Assembly (NCBI RefSeq): GCF_004297265.1
Contig: NZ_SCUT01000048.1
Location: 1-64,000, forward strand
Origin: Reyranella sp.
Lineage (GTDB): Bacteria > Pseudomonadota > Alphaproteobacteria > Reyranellales > Reyranellaceae
Direction of reading: 5' to 3'
Length of the DNA stretch: 64,000 nucleotides
Position numbers and translations under genes: made by a program
The notes under the pieces: generated by a model
What the model was told of the DNA's origin: nothing
Seen by the model: only the letters and a program-made list of their open reading frames with translations
Database searches by the model: none
Shown: positions 60,963-64,000 of the stretch, piece after piece
Numbering within the stretch: the stretch's first letter is position 1
How the letters are laid out: the number at the start of each line of letters is the position of its first letter

Positions 60963-61886
60963 TCAATCGCGCTGTGGCATCCCTTGCGGAACGATGGTCT
61001 TCACGAGTGACGCGTCGAGCGCCTCGTAGTCGTGGTAGCGGATCGTGTCGTAGAGTTCCTGTCGCGTCTGCATGCGGTCGATCATGTTCTGGGTGCCGCC
61101 GTCGCGCTGGATCGCCGCGTACACGCCCTCCTGCGCCTTGTTGGCGGCGCGCAGGGCCGAAACGGGCCAGATCACCATCCGGTAGCCCATCGCCTCGAAC
61201 TCCGAGGCCGTAAAGAACGGCGTGCGACCGAACTCTGTCATGTTGGCCAGGAGACTCACCCCGGGCATCGCTCTCGCGAAGGCGCGGAACATGTCGGCGC
61301 TGGTCAGCGCCTCAGGGAAGATCGCGTCGGCGCCGGCCTCGAGATAGAGACGGGCGCGGGCGACCGCGCCATCGATCCCCTCGCTCGCTGCTGCATCCGT
61401 GCGCGCGATGACGAAAAGATTGCGCCGTGCCTTCGCCGCTGCCGCGACCTTGGCCGCCATGTCGTGCGGCGGGGCGAGCTTCTTGTCGTTAAGGTGGCCG
61501 CACTTCTTGGGCAGGAGCTGGTCCTCGAGATGGACGGCGGCGGCGCCCGCTTCCTCGAAGGCCCGCACCATGTGCATGACGTTCAGCGCCTCGCCATAGC
61601 CGGTGTCGCCGTCGACCAGAACCGGCAGGCCCGAGGCGCGCGCCACCTGGCGGATGAAGAAGCAAACCTCGTCGACGGTGATGACGCCGAGGTCGGGCAG
61701 GCCCATCGAGGACGACATGGCCGCGCCCGAGAGATAGAGCGCCTCGAAGCCAGCTCGGGCTGCCTGAAGTGCCGCGACGCCATTGTGGGTGCCCGGCATG
61801 CGCAGAATTTGCGGCCGTACGAGCAGGTTGCGGAAACGGACGCCGGCCGGCTCGGTCGGCAGGTCGGCTGCAACGAGATAAGGCAT
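60963..61886 (-). CDS. Isocitrate lyase / PEP mutase family protein (PrpB-like)
   Basis: 307 residues. The barrel has LYLSGAAMSSSMGLPDLGVIT, DGDTGYGEALNV, VHLEDQLLPKKCGHLNDKKL with the catalytic Cys of the KKCGH loop, and IARTDAAASEGIDGAVARARLYLEAGAD. These match methylisocitrate lyase (2-methylcitrate cycle), but the same family includes oxaloacetate decarboxylases and 2,3-dimethylmalate lyases, and no prpC or prpD is nearby. It is 13 bp downstream of an EamA transporter gene, perhaps co-transcribed. Confidence 0.85.
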   Translation of the reverse strand: MPYLVAADLPTEPAGVRFRNLLVRPQILRMPGTHNGVAALQAARAGFEALYLSGAAMSSSMGLPDLGVITVDEVCFFIRQVARASGLPVLVDGDTGYGEALNVMHMVRAFEEAGAAAVHLEDQLLPKKCGHLNDKKLAPPHDMAAKVAAAAKARRNLFVIARTDAAASEGIDGAVARARLYLEAGADAIFPEALTSADMFRAFARAMPGVSLLANMTEFGRTPFFTASEFEAMGYRMVIWPVSALRAANKAQEGVYAAIQRDGGTQNMIDRMQTRQELYDTIRYHDYEALDASLVKTIVPQGMPQRD

Positions 61887-61899
61887 GGTCTCTCCCCCT

Positions 61900-62790
61900 T
61901 CAGCTCTTTTGCGGCTTGCGTCCCTGCCAGCCCACCATGAGACCCGCGCCGACGACCACGGCCGTTCCGAGCCAGGTGTAGAAGTCCGGCACCTCGGCGA
62001 ACATGAGGTAGCCCACGATGACCGAGCCGATCATCTGCGTGTAGTTGAACGGCGCCACGAAGTTTGCCGAGGCATAAGTCATGGCCTTGGCGACGCAATA
62101 ATGGCCCAGTGCGCCCAACGCCCCCAGCGAGCAGAGCAGTGCCCAGTCGGCCCAGCCCGTCGGCGTCTTCCAGTGGAAAGGCAGCCAGATCGACATGATG
62201 ATCGCGCCCAGCAGCACGCTGTAGAAAATCGACGTGGCGGGCGCGTCGATGCCCGCAAGACGACGGATCAGGATCTGGTACATGGCGTAGCAAACGGCGC
62301 TGCCCAACAGCAGCAGCGACTGCCATTGGAACACGGCGCTGCCCGGCCGGATCACGATCAGGACGCCGGCGAAGCCGACGACGACGGCGGCCATCCGGAA
62401 GAACGTGATGCGCTCGCCCAGCAGCGGCCAGGCGAGCAATACGACCGCAAGCGGTGCCACGAAGGTGACGGCGATCGCCTCGGCGACCGGAATGGATTTC
62501 ACCGCCGAGAAGAAGAACAGCGTCGACAGCATCATCATCACCGAGCTGACGAACTGAGTGCCGATGCGGCGCGTGCGCAGCAGTCCGAGCCCCATGCGCG
62601 GCATGAAAACCGCGGCCACCAGAACCAGATGCAGGATGATCCGGAACCAGACGATCTCCTGCGGGTCGTAGGTTGCGGCCAGCAGCTTCACCAGTCCGTT
62701 CATGATCGGAAACAACGCGCAGGCCGTGCACATGAAGAGCACGCCCAGCAATGGCCGTGACGACCGACCGGGCGCCTGGATCTCGGCCAT
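61900..62790 (-). CDS. EamA family (DMT) transporter
   Basis: 296 residues with ten predicted membrane helices in two EamA repeats: GVLFMCTACALFPIMNGLVK, the helix AVAVTFVAPLAVVLLAWPLLGE-like VAEAIAVTFVAPLAVVLL, and in the second half NFVAPFNYTQMIGSVIVGYLMF. It probably exports a metabolite; which one is not evident. The start is the ATG at 62790; the much longer frame upstream overlaps the NicO gene and is not real. The gene begins 8 bp after the NicO stop. Confidence 0.9.
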   Translation of the reverse strand: MAEIQAPGRSSRPLLGVLFMCTACALFPIMNGLVKLLAATYDPQEIVWFRIILHLVLVAAVFMPRMGLGLLRTRRIGTQFVSSVMMMLSTLFFFSAVKSIPVAEAIAVTFVAPLAVVLLAWPLLGERITFFRMAAVVVGFAGVLIVIRPGSAVFQWQSLLLLGSAVCYAMYQILIRRLAGIDAPATSIFYSVLLGAIIMSIWLPFHWKTPTGWADWALLCSLGALGALGHYCVAKAMTYASANFVAPFNYTQMIGSVIVGYLMFAEVPDFYTWLGTAVVVGAGLMVGWQGRKPQKS

Positions 62791-62798
62791 TCCGGGCC

Positions 62799-63722
62799 TC
62801 AGCGCAGGAAGCGTTCGAGCGAGCCCAGCAGCAGGGTGCCGCCCGTCGCGATCACGATCAGCGAGGCGGCGATGGCGGTGAAACGCCCGATCTCCTGTGA
62901 GCGCCCCTCGGCGATGATCAGCCGGTGCGCCACCATCGAGGCCATGCCGATGGCGGCGAGCGTGATTGCCATGCCGAGCGCAATGGAGATGACGCCAACC
63001 ACGCCCGCCCACAGGACATCGAGCGCGATCGACAGCAGGATGATGATCAGCGCGCCGGCACAGGGTGCGATGCCGGCTGCCGTCAGCAACAGCCACCCTG
63101 CGATCGTGCGCTGCGGCGGCTCGTGGTCATGGTGATGATGATGGCTGTGATCATGTGCATGGCCATGCCCGTGGTCGTGATCACCGTGCGGATGTTCGTG
63201 CAAGCGGCCAGTGATGCCGGCCCAGAGCCGCCAGAAGCCGACCAGCACGATCAGCGTATAGGAGACGATCTCGACGTTGCGCACTTCGCGCAAGGCACCC
63301 AACAGACCTACGGTCGAGGAGAGTTTCAACGCGCCCGCCAGCAGCAGCGCCGCCAAGGTGTGGGTGAAGGCGATCCAGCCGCCGGCGAAGATGCCCTCGA
63401 TCCAGGCGCGCGGGCGGCTGCTGTCGAGGAAATAGGCCACCACGACGGCCTTGCCGTGGCCCGGGCCAAGCGTGTGCACGACGCCGTAGCCGAAGCAGAC
63501 CGTGACCAGGGTCCACAGCGCGAGCGACCCCGTGCCCGACTGCACGTCGCGCAACGAAGTCGACAGGACCTGGTTTATGCGACGCTGGTAGTCGGCCGAA
63601 TAGCGCGCCAGTTCGGCGACGCCGTCGCTGAATACAAGCGCGCCGCCGAGAGCGACGAGCAGAAGAAGCCCCACCCACAGGAAGGGCGAACGGAGAGCGG
63701 AAGTTTTCACGAAAGCTGGCAT
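62799..63722 (-). CDS. NicO/RcnA-type nickel/cobalt transporter with His-rich loop
   Basis: 307 residues with about seven membrane helices. The first half has VHTLGPGHGKAVVVAYFLDS, the HGKA metal signature, and GGWIAFTHTLAALLLAGAL. A cytoplasmic loop around residues 172-200 is packed with His and Asp (HDHGHGHAHDHSHHHHHDH) and would bind Ni2+ or Co2+. The second half has AAGIAPCAGALIIIL. Its start overlaps the end of the DUF1007 gene by 16 bases; the pair is a common metal transport unit. Direction of transport is uncertain. Confidence 0.9.
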   Translation of the reverse strand: MPAFVKTSALRSPFLWVGLLLLVALGGALVFSDGVAELARYSADYQRRINQVLSTSLRDVQSGTGSLALWTLVTVCFGYGVVHTLGPGHGKAVVVAYFLDSSRPRAWIEGIFAGGWIAFTHTLAALLLAGALKLSSTVGLLGALREVRNVEIVSYTLIVLVGFWRLWAGITGRLHEHPHGDHDHGHGHAHDHSHHHHHDHEPPQRTIAGWLLLTAAGIAPCAGALIIILLSIALDVLWAGVVGVISIALGMAITLAAIGMASMVAHRLIIAEGRSQEIGRFTAIAASLIVIATGGTLLLGSLERFLR

Positions 63723-64000
63723 GTGACCACATCGGCAAAAACGGGATAGCCGCGCACGAACTCGGCCTTATGGGTCGGGTGCTTGCCCAGGGTGCAACCG
63801 GCCGGGACCGAGGCCTTGTCGACCTCGATGCGGATGAAATCCTCTGGATCGTAGGTCGCGATCGACACGAGCTTGGACGGCTGGGGTAGCGCGAAACGCA
63901 TGACGTAGACGAGATTGCGCGGTCCCTGCTTGCGCGGTGCTCCCGGCGCGTCGGCCCGCTTGTTGGTCGGCATCGGCATCCCGGCATTGTCGCCGGCGTT
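63707..64000 (-). CDS. DUF1007 family protein, C-terminal part, cut by right edge
   Basis: The last 97 residues are visible; the start is beyond the edge. A flexible Pro/Ala stretch is followed by LVYVMRFALPQPSKLVSIATYDPEDFIRIEV and a CTLGK segment, which match the end of DUF1007 proteins, periplasmic components found beside NicO-type nickel/cobalt transporters. The stop overlaps the NicO start by 16 bases, so the two are translated together. Confidence 0.8.
   Translation of the reverse strand, partial: NAGDNAGMPMPTNKRADAPGAPRKQGPRNLVYVMRFALPQPSKLVSIATYDPEDFIRIEVDKASVPAGCTLGKHPTHKAEFVRGYPVFADVVTCQLS

Noticed and set aside
1..64000. CRISPR array, rRNA operon or intact insertion sequence
   Set aside because: I saw no regularly spaced direct repeats, no rRNA segments and no transposase-like protein in the window.

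Overview
The window is GC-rich chromosomal DNA from an alphaproteobacterium. The pointers are FixJ-type two-component regulation, the conserved recG / sdhE-mfd neighbourhood, Bug-type periplasmic binding proteins of tripartite tricarboxylate transporters, cox/xdh-type molybdenum hydroxylase maturation genes and many SDR oxidoreductases. I would place it near Rhodospirillales or Hyphomicrobiales, but the sequence alone does not settle the genus. Genes are dense, often overlap by 4 bases (ATGA), and are mostly housekeeping or metabolic.

Layout. 1-8.1 kb: the start of a lytic transglycosylase gene, a LysR-controlled SDR / carboxymuconolactone-decarboxylase / Atu4866 module, msrB-msrA behind a good sigma-70 promoter, and a FecI-FecR-TonB receptor iron-signalling set. 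8.2-14.3 kb: a decayed histidine kinase, a catalase-like peroxidase with cytochrome b561, and a YdeP-type molybdoenzyme with a CPA1 antiporter. 14.5-22.9 kb: an EmrAB-type efflux pump followed by a 51-aa membrane peptide and Dps, a FixJ-type two-component system, a Bug protein and an acyl-CoA dehydrogenase. 23.1-26.9 kb: tex, a secreted nuclease-like protein and an SGNH hydrolase.

26.98-28.99 kb is the one clearly foreign stretch. It lies between a broken tRNA-Ser copy and an intact tRNA-Ser(UGA). It holds an intact, visibly less GC-rich SIR2-like gene, a 40-residue remnant of a P4-type primase zinc ribbon, and the C-terminal end of a tyrosine integrase next to the intact tRNA. I read it as a collapsed P4-like satellite or integrative element that kept a likely anti-phage cargo gene.

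29-43.6 kb: LysR/SRPBCC-like pair, a lipoprotein hydrolase with XRE and DUF2975 genes, a very long TPR protein, a second Bug protein with an acetolactate-synthase-like enzyme, CYTH and D-threonine-aldolase-like genes, SDRs, an MFS transporter and a FrnE-type oxidoreductase. 43.7-51.7 kb: mfd, sdhE, recG and a DUF4139 protein. 51.7-58.3 kb: one tight minus-strand operon (coxD, coxE, two XdhC pieces, a molybdopterin-binding/MocA fusion, SufS-like, SufU-like) that looks like a full maturation kit for a molybdenum hydroxylase, with a built-in sulfur donor but no structural subunits in the window. 58.4-64 kb: SDR-amidase-Nudix, a PrpB-like lyase with an EamA transporter, and a NicO/DUF1007 metal transport pair cut by the right edge.

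Non-coding structure includes two related palindromic repeats (near 17.98 and 32.6 kb), a nested palindrome at 38.4 kb, and several candidate operators and promoters.
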